Positions 46,349 through 55,389 of a stretch of DNA of 64,000 nucleotides are shown piece after piece. The notes below the pieces were generated by a model, which saw only the letters and a program-made list of their open reading frames with translations, was not told where the DNA came from and did not search any database. Both the position numbers and the translations under genes were made by a program. Source of the DNA: Engraulis encrasicolus. Taxonomy: Eukaryota > Chordata > Actinopteri > Clupeiformes > Engraulidae. The stretch spans positions 44,608,144 to 44,672,143 of the forward strand of contig NC_085873.1 of NCBI RefSeq assembly GCF_034702125.1, in the 5' to 3' direction. Within the stretch, counting starts at the first letter, position 1. Each line of letters begins with the position of its first letter.

Positions 46349-47021
46349 GTAAGGACAACTTTTGTTGCAGCACTTTTAATTTCTCATAAAAACTCGACTA
46401 TTGACTTGTATATTACAACTTCACTATTGATTAGTATGACTTGTACACTGCACTGCACATCTCAAAAGTGTAAAGCCAACCCAAAAGTCAAAATCGAAAC
46501 GTAACGTTATGAACAGATATACACATAATTGTTAAGGATGAGTTGAAATCCTGTTGGGTTTCATCATAATAATGAATAGATAATTTGAGGGCACATGCCT
46601 GTGAAATCACATTGCCCTTTTAGTGTATTTATGTTGGACAGTGGCTGATAATACAGATACTACATTAATTTATCATCTGAAGATACAGTGTAAGCTTACT
46701 ATTATATTTATGGAACGTTTTTTCAACATTATCATCACAGAATATCTGAATTCAGAGCTATGAAGCAATGTGTACTATAGAGTACTTAACAAAGGAAGCA
46801 ATGAATTTGCTATTGATAATTATATGGATTATCATTAGACTGTATTCTGATTGGCCCGAATAAATGCACTTTATCACCCTCTTCCTCATTTGATGATCAT
46901 GGTCAAGGACCTCAGACTCAGTCAAATAAAAAATCTTCAGAAAAAAGGAAGGAAAATGTATGCGCAAAGAGGATCCAAACTTTTCAACCCAGATGCTCTG
47001 ACAGTCTTAGTGGGTGGTAAT

Positions 47022-47154
47022 ACAAAAAATAAAGAGGAGGACCCTGTGGCACTCAAGGTAAATGGACTCTCAGATGGTCAATTTGCCTTGAAGAAAAGTT
47101 TTTTAAAAATGTATTGAACCCAGAGTGCCACAGTTTCCTCTTTATTTTTTGATA
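47022..47154. repeat. Inverted repeat in the receptor D intron
   Basis: Imperfect arms AAAAAATAAAGAGGA..CTGTGGCACTC (47023-47055) and its complement (47124-47151) flank about 70 bp. Confidence 0.7.
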
Positions 47155-47166
47155 AATAAATAATCT

Positions 47167-47291
47167 TTTAAAGAAACTCCCGCACACTGACCATTTCGCT
47201 GTTCTTTCTTTAATAAACGACGTTTCGGTACTAAACGTCGTTTATTAAAGAAAGAACAGCGAAATGGTCAGTGTGCGGGAGTTTCTTTAAA
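47167..47291. repeat. Perfect 59-bp inverted repeat with 7-nt loop
   Basis: Arms 47167-47225 and 47233-47291 are exact reverse complements over 59 bases (start TTTAAAGAAACTCCCGCAC); the loop is CGGTACT. AACGTCGTTTATTAAAG and ACGTTTCGG motifs resemble ends of Penelope-like elements, so it may be a head-to-head terminal dimer. Confidence 0.95.
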
Positions 47292-47547
47292 CTATTGCTG
47301 AGTGACCCATGGTGCCATCTCCGACGCACCTGCCAGCTGAGGTGTGCGAAAAAAGCCGAAGTTCAAATAAATAATCTTGCCAAACTCCAAATGACTAGAG
47401 ATATCCTTATCCTGCAAAGGTTTTCAATAAAGCTGTATTTCGCGCAGGAGATCCAGGGAGGAAAGGATCTTGAAAGTATTGGGATATGCTACACTTCCAC
47501 ATGCATGTATGTGCATGTCAGGGGCAAAATGAGTTGAAGTGGTAGTG

Positions 47548-47628
47548 ATGGAACATGGGACAGGGCCCAAAACTTGAATCTGTTACTTGACACGTTCTGC
47601 CATGTCACAACAGTGTTGTTATAATGTA

Positions 47629-47670
<42 letters not shown>

Positions 47671-47690
47671 AAATAATAATAATAATAAAC
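47548..47690. repeat. Block shared with unit C, ending in (AAT)n
   Basis: Counterpart of 40410-40575, with AAT repeats at about 47626-47688. Confidence 0.85.
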
Positions 47691-47870
47691 ACCAGATTGC
47701 TGATAGATTTCTAGCATCTGCATGAAAGGGCTGGACTGGAACACTGGACTGCTTTTTGTAGACTCAACCCAGGTGTGGCCAGAGTACCTTTGTAGTACCA
47801 TAACAGTTCATGCTGCAGATGAGTGATTGATATTTTCACAAGTGGTGCAACATCATTTTTAGGTGAAATA

Positions 47871-48746
47871 ATGTCGAACGTCACAAGTGCCACAAATGCT
47901 ACTGAAGACTTTGACTTCTACTGCACTGAGATGCCTGTTGGTCCCGGATTATCATCTGCAGCGAGTGTACTCTCTGGATGTGTGGGTTTTCCTGCCAGCG
48001 TGTGGCTCCTGTGGGTGCTTGTTCAGAGGCAGCGCAGTGGCACGACCAACGACATCAGCATCCTCAACCTCACCGCCATGGACCTGGTCTTTAACGGTTT
48101 TGCAATGTTCGGCATGCTTAATCAAATGGTATGGAGGGATGAGGTTTTTAGTTCATTTGATAACCTTTTGTACGGTTTGAATATAACTGGAAGACCTCTT
48201 TTCATGGTATGTTTGTGTGTGGACTGTTTCATGGCTGTGGTTTACCCCATTACCTACATGAAGATGAAGCGCTCAAGCTACAGACTGCTTTCCTGTGCAG
48301 CAGTGTGGGTTTTCACGTTGTGCTCTGGCATTTGCTGTCTATTTTTTAAACAGAGGTATTTTTTATTTCAAAGCATCTTGTACTCCCTTACCATTCCAAC
48401 CATTGTTGTCTGTGACCTTGCTATCCTCTACTCATTGAGAAAGCCGGATCCTTCTGGAAGGAGTGGCGTCCACCCACAGAAGCAGAGGGCTATGCAGACC
48501 ATCTCTATTAGCCTGGCCATGACCGCGGTTTGCTACCTTCCTATGCTTGTGCTTCCTTTCGTCGCTCTCATGCCTGTTACTGATCAACTGAAGCACTGTT
48601 CCATCACCATTCCACTTTATATCGCACCGTTGCTTGGGGGTACCATCATGCCCCTGCTCCAACTGCACAGCATGGGGAAGCTAAGGGGTCTGCAGCAGTG
48701 TACTAGTGTCTCTGGGCCCCCAGTACAGCCAACACAACAGCCTTAA
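47871..48746 (+). CDS. Class A GPCR-like receptor D
   Basis: 291 residues from ATG 47871, the shortest member because the N-terminus lacks the TMSPAS stretch; it starts MSNVTSATNAT with NVT and NAT glycosylation sites. TM pattern and lost motifs are as in receptor A. It shares GPGLSSA with B in the N-terminus, and the short ECL2 (FKQRYFLFQSILY) with C and E. MVCLCVDC in TM3 and AAVW in TM4 are private changes. The stop TAA lies within a TTAA that served as the target of a 139-bp MITE, so the frame is intact but the 3' untranslated region begins with the transposon. Confidence 0.9.
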   Translation: MSNVTSATNATEDFDFYCTEMPVGPGLSSAASVLSGCVGFPASVWLLWVLVQRQRSGTTNDISILNLTAMDLVFNGFAMFGMLNQMVWRDEVFSSFDNLLYGLNITGRPLFMVCLCVDCFMAVVYPITYMKMKRSSYRLLSCAAVWVFTLCSGICCLFFKQRYFLFQSILYSLTIPTIVVCDLAILYSLRKPDPSGRSGVHPQKQRAMQTISISLAMTAVCYLPMLVLPFVALMPVTDQLKHCSITIPLYIAPLLGGTIMPLLQLHSMGKLRGLQQCTSVSGPPVQPTQQP

Positions 48747-48889
48747 AGGTCTGAGGACACATTTTTGGTATTGTTTAATAACAACAACAAAAAAGATTTT
48801 ACAATGATTTACTGTAAACATGAATTCAAGAAGTCGGCTATTTTACAAGTTATGATAACAAAATTCCTGTTTTTGTCATCAGACCTTAA
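48743..48889. mobile_element. TTAA-target MITE at the receptor D stop codon
   Basis: The core (48747-48885, 139 bp) has inverted ends GGTCTGAGGACA and TGTCATCAGACC. TTAA flanks both sides (48743-48746 and 48886-48889). The left TTAA contains the receptor TAA stop. Receptor C shows the empty site (CCTTAAGATCA). TTAA duplication fits piggyBac or Kolobok mobilisation. Confidence 0.85.
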
Positions 48890-49384
48890 GATAATACCAC
48901 TCTTCAGACCATTAAACCAAATATCTTAGGATGGGTGCATAACCCTCGGTATATTATCAGACAACAGCCTTGACAAACTTGGGTCACACCTCCTTAGGCC
49001 TAACCAAGACCTGGGCCCAATCATAATTCTTGTGATGTCCCAAAATTCTGTCTGGGGAAGCTGTCTGCCTCTTAAATTCCACATCTCCGTTGAACTAGAA
49101 GCCAGTAAAAATAGTCTAGAACCACTAATCATCTCATTATCCCCAATGACAAAGTCAGAGCACTGGGTGGTGTATTTTAGTGGATGCAATTCATTGACAA
49201 GAGTTCAGTCCACTCTCTGAGAAGATTGAACCAAATTTGAGCAAGCTAGAAGCTTGGATCGTCAGCCAGACCACTTCAGATACTGGCCTGTCTCTCTCCA
49301 CTGCTCTATGAGAATAGCAAAGCTACTTCAAAGTTATTAGCAAAGTTAAGTCACCAAATCGATCATTCACTGAAAAAACTCAGG

Positions 49385-49592
49385 CTCTGACTTTTCCAGG
49401 ATCCATGTGATGTCAGGTGAATGCCCCTTTAGGAGACCTTCTGTTAGGAAACCTTTGGAGTCTTACGATTGAGAATAAATACCCTTAGCGCTTAGCCCCC
49501 TTAGCGCTGTAGATGGTGGTAGCCATCTTGTGTAAGCCACCACCAAACATCACAAAAAGAGAAGAAGGAGGGGACGATGCCCCCTTAGGATG
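49385..49592. repeat. Block shared with 11955-12170
   Basis: Same order of motifs (GATGTCAGGTGAATGCCCC, GAGAAGAAGGAGGGG, ATGCCCCCTTAGGA) as downstream of gene 1. Confidence 0.55.
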
Positions 49593-49905
49593 GCCCTGCC
49601 TAATTGCTACGCTGGCGACCTGAGTTCGATTCCAGTCGGGGTCATTTGCAGAGGCGCATCTTGTCACCAGGCTAGGCAAGCAACCCCTTGGGGCCCCGAA
49701 GCCCATATATAGCGAATATCATTTCACACTTTACTACGGTAGTGGCAATTTTGTGTCAAATGTTCATTCTTTTGAATTTTCGCTTGGGCCCCCACATTAT
49801 CCTAGAATCGCCTCTGGTCATTTGCCAATCATTCCCTGTCTCTCATTCTCCACACTGTCCTCCATCCTGTCAGAAATAAAGGCAATCAAAGCCCGAAAAA
49901 AGCTT
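49593..49905 (+). mobile_element. Second tRNA-derived SINE family, split by a hAT MITE
   Basis: A B-box-like GAGTTCGATTCCAGTC (49622-49637) is followed by GGGGTCATTTGC and, after the insertion, by CCCTGTCTCTCATTC and an AATAAAGGCAATCAAAGCCC tail typical of a common teleost SINE. Confidence 0.65.
49641..49824. mobile_element. hAT-type MITE, 168 bp, inside the SINE
   Basis: The core (49649-49816) has ends CAGAGGCG and CGCCTCTG. GTCATTTG flanks both sides exactly (49641-49648 and 49817-49824). Confidence 0.9.
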
Positions 49906-50232
49906 TTGGTTTACTCCCTGTTTAGTCCATTCAATCCAGAAGAGTTTGACGATCAGACAATCAAAAGGCTTACAGGTTGCAATTCATGTAGTGTAATATA
50001 ATCATAAGAGGCATGCAAATAGTGCCTATAAATCTTTTTTATTAATGTATTTTGTTATTCACTCAACTGAATACATTTCATAACGTTAATGAGCTCTTGT
50101 GAACATTTAATATGAAGCAGCCATCCATCATTATGGCGAGTCATCATGCTCTCAGTCCTGTGACAAGCGCTAATGTGGCAATCTTATGAACTGAACTTCA
50201 AAGTTATTGGTTGATTAGCATGCAAAATAAAT

Positions 50233-50583
50233 GAGTAACACTTAACAATAACATCCTATTCACATCTTAGTAAACACTTTATAAATAATGAACTAATTAT
50301 CAACAAAATGTTTGCAAATGTTTATAAATGGGCAAGAAATACTACGTTAACATAGCAGACACAGCGCAGTTGCTGCGGTCCAGTTTGTCCTCCAAAGACC
50401 AGATGGCATGAAACCACATAAAACTGACACAGTAGAAGTTGATTCCCACTCCACTGTGCAGTCATAATTTGGTTATTACTCATTTACAAACATTTGTAAA
50501 TGCTTTGTTAAATGTTAAGTGTTATTAAATGTTAAGAAAGTGTTTATAAAGCTGTGAATAGGACGTTATTGTAAAGTGTTACC
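50233..50583. mobile_element. Inverted-repeat MITE
   Basis: Ends AGTAACACTTAACAATAAC and the complement of GTTATTGTAAAGTGTTACC form imperfect inverted repeats that continue to CCTATTCAC. The interior repeats ACATTTGTAAATG-like motifs. Confidence 0.8.
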
Positions 50584-51180
50584 AATAAAAGTGTATTTGC
50601 CACTTAGACGTACAGTCCCATAACTGAAGTATGCAAAAGTAGCAAATTGATTCCTATATAAAAACTACAAAATTAAAGAACGTAATTAACCATTTCAGGA
50701 AAGACCAAAGATGTTTTTCTTCTGACCATTTTAGGGTGGAACCAAAAACCAGAAATGCTAAAATACTGTGTCTGGATTAAACCGCTAGGCAAATAATTCT
50801 TCAAGGAGGTTCAGATCCCTGCTTTAAAGCCTGTCTGTCTTCACCCAATACAACAACACAGACAATGCTTTCAGTAAATACTGTGTGTGTGCGTGTGTGT
50901 GTGCGTGTGTGTGTCCGCATTACCATGACGACAGCAGAGTGATTCAAAAACATTTGCATCAACCACAAGCTCCTCCCACACAGTTTTAATCATAGAGTGC
51001 CAACATGAACTCTAGGACAGAACAAAAAACAAATGGTTTAGTTAAATCACTGGGCTTCTTCTTGCAGCTGGAAAGACAAAGTCCAGTTGCTATAACTGCT
51101 GAACTCTTTAGATATCATGACCTGAATGGATGTCAATCTTCACAGGCACCTGAAATGTAGGCCTGAGAGGAAACTGAGGC
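50584..51180. other. No gene recognised; short (TG)n at 50882-50914
   Basis: Non-coding, with a GTGTGTGCG dinucleotide tract and no supported feature otherwise. Confidence 0.5.
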
Positions 51181-51189
51181 TTCTATTTT

Positions 51190-51475
51190 TTTCTTAAGCA
51201 CTTTCTTTGTTTTTGAATAGAATTGGGGAGTGTGTGTGTGTGTGTGTGTGGGGGGGGGGTTATGGTACGATATAATTGTGTGTATATGTGCATGTTTGGA
51301 TGTAGGCTACATGTTTTCTGGTCGAGCCCTGCATGTTAAGTGTTTTTATGTTTGTCTAATGTGTTGATATGTGTTCTTAGTGTAAACGCTTAGACTGTCT
51401 GTGCCCATACCAAATTTCTCTCTAGAAGAGACAATATAGGCTCATTCTATCCTATCCTATCCTACACATAATTTT
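51190..51475 (+). mobile_element. LINE-like 3' end with TATCC repeat tail
   Basis: A (TG)n and poly-G stretch (51232-51261) precedes GAAGAGACAATATAGGCTC and a TATCC pentanucleotide tail (51448-51470), the layout of a LINE 3' end. No reverse transcriptase is retained. Confidence 0.4.
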
Positions 51476-51800
51476 ATTATTTTGTATTTAAACTGCAGCC
51501 ACACAATGTTATCCTGTGTTTCAATGCTAATAAACTTCTTTGACGTGATTTTAACCTGTATTATTATTTTTTTAAGCACAATTTATTCCGATATCGTCAT
51601 ACTGCAAATAGACATGATGTTCCGGACCTCGGCTTGAGGATTTTCTTTTTAACTGGACATCCTCACCGTTTTCTTGAATACCTCTGCTCTATTTTAATAA
51701 AACAATAGCATTATTTGTTCAGCGCACAGTGAAGCACTCCACAGTAGGTAAAAAAAATGAATAAAACCAATCTGTACAGTGATGAATAGACAAGAGTATA

Positions 51801-52736
51801 GGGCCATTCTACAAAATTGCCGCCTTTTATTTCCCAGCGTTTAACCATGAGGAACAATAGCTTTAAAATGGCTATAAATTTAATAACAAATGAGCATGTA
51901 TTGGATAAATGTTGTAGAAAAATAGCTTGAAAAAATATGTAAAACATTTTTAAAAACTACCCTGAATACTGATAAATATGCATTTCATACCTGTCCCAAA
52001 ACTAAAACACTAAACTTATCGATGAAATATAATTAATAAAAATTTAAAAAAAAATTGTACACTTTTTGTATAATTCCATATCCCACATTTACATACAGTA
52101 ACATATATTCAAACATAAGGAATTACATGATATTTCTTTTACAGTAAGCATTTTAGTCATGTCCCATAGTTTTCACTCTGTCCTCTTACTTTAACACATC
52201 GCTGCTCAGATTTTTGGGGGATTTCCCCCAGTCACATATTCAACAGTTGGTTACACCCCTTCACCCCATTCTGAAGGACATGGGAAGAGCAAAAGCATGT
52301 TCTCTGATGATCTGGCTATATTTTAATTCCTATATTTTATTTTATTAGAGTGATCACTCTTGGTACTCCGTCCTGTTACCTAAATTATGTCTCTGATTTT
52401 TTGTTGATTAAAAAAAATGATTAATGTTGGTCAATCACAGCAATGTGCAAATTGACCTCGCATTGATAGCATTTTCAATTAAGAATATTACAGGAAGAGA
52501 AGCAGAAGTGATGGTTCATCTTCCTTTCAAAATGCTTCTTTAAATATCCCTTGTATTTTGGTAATAGGACTGAGGACGATACTTTGAAAAGATTCTTAAA
52601 AAGGAAAAATATATATTTAAGAGGCTTTAAGATGGCTCCTCACCTTTTTCAAATAGGTAAATGTGTGTGTAAAAAAAACACCCTAGATTTTGACGAATTT
52701 TGATATGGAAAAGGCACCCATTTCGTAGAATGCCCC
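51801..52736. mobile_element. Inverted-repeat element, 936 bp
   Basis: Ends GGGCCATTCTACAAAAT and the imperfect complement ending GTAGAATGCCCC. The interior is AT-rich without coding sequence. Unit D near 45953 reads across the site. Confidence 0.7.
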
Positions 52737-52872
52737 AGTAAAAAAAAAAATCAAAACCCAGTGATCAATTTGTCACAGGGCCTTGCATGCACCAAGAGTA
52801 AATCAAATCAAGAATATATGGTACAGATGTCCCTGCTCCGTTGTCCACAAGTGTTTTAACTGAGGAGCAAAA

Positions 52873-53040
52873 ATGTAAATAAACTCCTGCTCTGCTGCCA
52901 GAATGGTATGCAAACTTTTGTTTGATGAAATCAAATTACTCTCTAAGGTGTGCACCTGTGTGCTCAGTCACCTTTTTCCAGCCATCCATCCTGCTGTCAT
53001 AACAGGAGAGTCATACATCACAGTCAACAGGAGACAACAG
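52873..53040 (+). promoter_or_regulatory. Candidate promoter and 5' exon of receptor E
   Basis: A GTAAATAAACTCC box (about 52876) precedes ATG 52903 (good Kozak context), with a 46-codon frame reaching CAACAG|GTAAGG at 53040. Spliced to the acceptor ending at 54487, the upstream frame would read two more codons and stop at TAA just before the receptor ATG (54502). Intron length 1447 bp. Confidence 0.5.
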
Positions 53041-53589
53041 GTAAGGAAAACTTTTGTTGCAGCAATTTTCTCATTTCTCATAACAACTTCACTATTGATT
53101 TGTGTGTTGTTAACAACTTGACTATTGACTTGTATACTGTATGTTTATTTTAAAAGCCTAAAGCCAACCCAAAAGTCCCAAAACAAACCTTATGGACAGA
53201 CACACCATTGTTCAGGATGAGTTTCTATTCCTGTTGGATTTCATCATTTGTTAATAATGAATCGAGAACTTGCCTGTGCACTCACATTGCCCTCGTAGTG
53301 TATTAATGTTGGACAGTGACTGATAATATAGACTCTACATTAATTTATCATCTGAAGATATAGGTCAACTGGTCTATTCATAGAAAGTTACATATTTTTT
53401 ACAAGATAACCATCACCACAAAATATTTGAATTTAGAGCTGTGTAGCTGTTCTATTCAGTACTTTACAATGGAAGCAATGCATTGCCAAGGGATTATCAT
53501 TAGACTGTATTTTATTAAATTAAATAAATTAAACTAAGGGGTATAACACGCTCAACTCAAACAAAGTGAACAACTGGGTCCTCATTCCT

Positions 53590-53705
53590 CCAGAATATAT
53601 GAATTAAATAAAGAGCAGGCCCGACACTGAAGAAGGTTAACCCCGAAACGTTTGACGGGCAATAAACCACAAAAACTTGGAGTGCTGTCCTGCTCTTTAT
53701 TTAAG
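53590..53705. mobile_element. Hairpin-ended fragment with Penelope-like terminal motifs
   Basis: AAATAAAGAGCAGGCCC and the complement ending TCCTGCTCTTTATTT flank CTGAAGAAGG..CCCGAAACGTTTG, a motif order seen in Penelope-like terminal repeats. Unit A near 19448 lacks it. Confidence 0.5.
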
Positions 53706-53984
53706 CCCAAATAAATGAAATGTTCTGGGGGAAAGGTATGATTCACCCTCTTCCTCATTTGATGATCATGGTCAAGGACCTCAGACCTTGCCAAAAATCC
53801 ATATGACTAGAGTAATCCTTATCCTAAAAAAGGATTTTTCAATATAGCAGCGTTACACACAGGAGATCCAGGGAGGAAAGGATTGAAAGTATTGGGACAA
53901 CACACTACACTTCCATATGCATGTGCATGTTAGGGGGCGAAAATGAGTGGAAGTATAATAATAATCATCATCATAATAACTAGA

Positions 53985-54282
53985 AATGCACTCAGAGAGT
54001 GCAAACCTCCGCCAAGGAATCTCTTTGACAGAACATTAGACTGTGTTACACCCAAGTCTTTCTGTTGGAAACATGTCAAAATTTCCCCTCTCCCACAATG
54101 GTAAATAATCTTTTCACAAAATCCTGGGTAAGGATCACCACCAAAATTGAACTACTTGTTCCTTTTGTCATTTCCCAAAATTTCCGTTCCATAATCCGTT
54201 CATAACTTTTTGAGTTATCCTGCTGACAGACAGACAAATAGACAAACAAACAGACAAACCAACCATCTTGGCGGAGGTAATA
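53985..54282. mobile_element. Interspersed repeat in the receptor E intron
   Basis: Longer copy of 20026-20236 at the equivalent position, from AGAAATGCACTCAGAGAG and CCTCCGCC to GGCGGAGGTAA. Confidence 0.65.
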
Positions 54283-54501
54283 ATAAGCACCAGATTGCAG
54301 TCAGATTTCTGGCATCTGCATGAAAGGGCTGAGTTATTGTATTGTATAAGACAGGGTTGGCCAGAGTACTCTTGTAGTATCAACCCAACTCTCTGGGTTT
54401 GCCAGAGGGTACTCTGGTATGGTAGTACCATAAAAGTTCATGCTGCAGTCAGGGATATTTTCATGAGTGCTGCAACATCATTTTTAGGTGGACTAAAGAC
54501 C

Positions 54502-55389
54502 ATGAGCCCTGAGTCCTCTAACATCACGAGTGCCACAAATGCTACTGAAGACTTTGACCTCTTCTGCACTGAGTTGCCTGTTGGTCCCAGAATTTGGGCT
54601 GCCGTCAGTGTACTCTCTGGTTGTGTGGGTTTCCCTGCCAGCGTGTGGATTCTGTGGGTGCTTGTTCAGAGGCAGCGCCGTGGCACGACCAACGACATCA
54701 GCATCCTCAACCTCACCGCCATGGACCTGGTCTTTAACGGTTCTGCAATACTAGGCATGCTGAATTTCATGGTATGGAGGAATGACATTTTTTATTTATT
54801 TGATTCCATTTTGTACGGTTTGAATATAGCTGGAAGACCTCTTTTCATGGCATGTATGTGTGTGGACTGTTTCATGGCTGTGGTTTACCCCATTACCTAC
54901 ATGAAGATGAAGCGCTCAAGGTACAAACTGCTGTCCTGTGTAACAGTGTGGGTTTTGATGTTGTGCGCCAGCATTTTCACTGTATCATTTAAAGAGTGGT
55001 TTATTTTATTCATCAGCATTGTGTATTTCCTTGCGGTTCCAACCATTGTTGTCTGTGACCTTGCTATCCTCTACTCATTGAGAAAGCTAGACCCCTCTGG
55101 AAGGGGTGGCATCCACCCACAGAAGCAGAGGGCTATGCAGACCATCACCTTTAGCCTGGCCATGACTGCGGTGTGCTACCTGCCACTACTTTTGTTCCCT
55201 TTCCTCACTCTCATGCCTGTTAGTGAGCAGGTGATTTACTGTTCCATCACAATTCCTCTTTTTATGGCACCGTTGCTTGGGGGTACCATCATGCCCCTGC
55301 TCCAACTGCACAGCCTGGGGAAGCTAAAGAGTCTGCAGCAGTGTACTAGTGTCTCTGGGCCCCCAGTACAGCCAACACAACAGCCTTAA
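54502..55389 (+). CDS. Class A GPCR-like receptor E
   Basis: 295 residues from ATG 54502. In this copy the upstream ATG of the ATGACCATG pair is AAG, which favours the second ATG as the true family start. NIT and NAT glycosylation sites; TM pattern as in A. The TM2 Asp is kept; DCF, CYLP and MPLLQ replace DRY, CWxP and NPxxY. The N-terminus is of the GPRIWAA type (with A and C), ECL2 is short (FKEWFILFISIVY, with C and D), and the ICL3 reads RGGIHPQKQRAM, the most diverged of the array. The frame is fully open. The stop codon overlaps the TTAA target of a Kolobok-like transposon. Confidence 0.9.
   Translation: MSPESSNITSATNATEDFDLFCTELPVGPRIWAAVSVLSGCVGFPASVWILWVLVQRQRRGTTNDISILNLTAMDLVFNGSAILGMLNFMVWRNDIFYLFDSILYGLNIAGRPLFMACMCVDCFMAVVYPITYMKMKRSRYKLLSCVTVWVLMLCASIFTVSFKEWFILFISIVYFLAVPTIVVCDLAILYSLRKLDPSGRGGIHPQKQRAMQTITFSLAMTAVCYLPLLLFPFLTLMPVSEQVIYCSITIPLFMAPLLGGTIMPLLQLHSLGKLKSLQQCTSVSGPPVQPTQQP

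Larger units (their letters stand above)
45850..48889 (+). repeat. Duplicated unit containing receptor D (upstream part missing)
   Basis: Array homology starts at about 45870, a block also found at 51700, followed by the 5' exon block and receptor D. The earlier blocks of the unit are absent, apparently lost where the Gypsy and MITE complex lies. Confidence 0.7.
48905..55385 (+). repeat. Duplicated unit containing receptor E
   Basis: Begins with the block at 48905-49080 that is shared with 17233, 23336 and 57535, then diverges; array blocks resume at 51700-51800 and 52737-53520 and lead to receptor E. Confidence 0.7.

Noticed and set aside
49600..49665. Second possible tRNA
   Set aside because: Only a B-box-like segment is clear, followed by a SINE body and tail.
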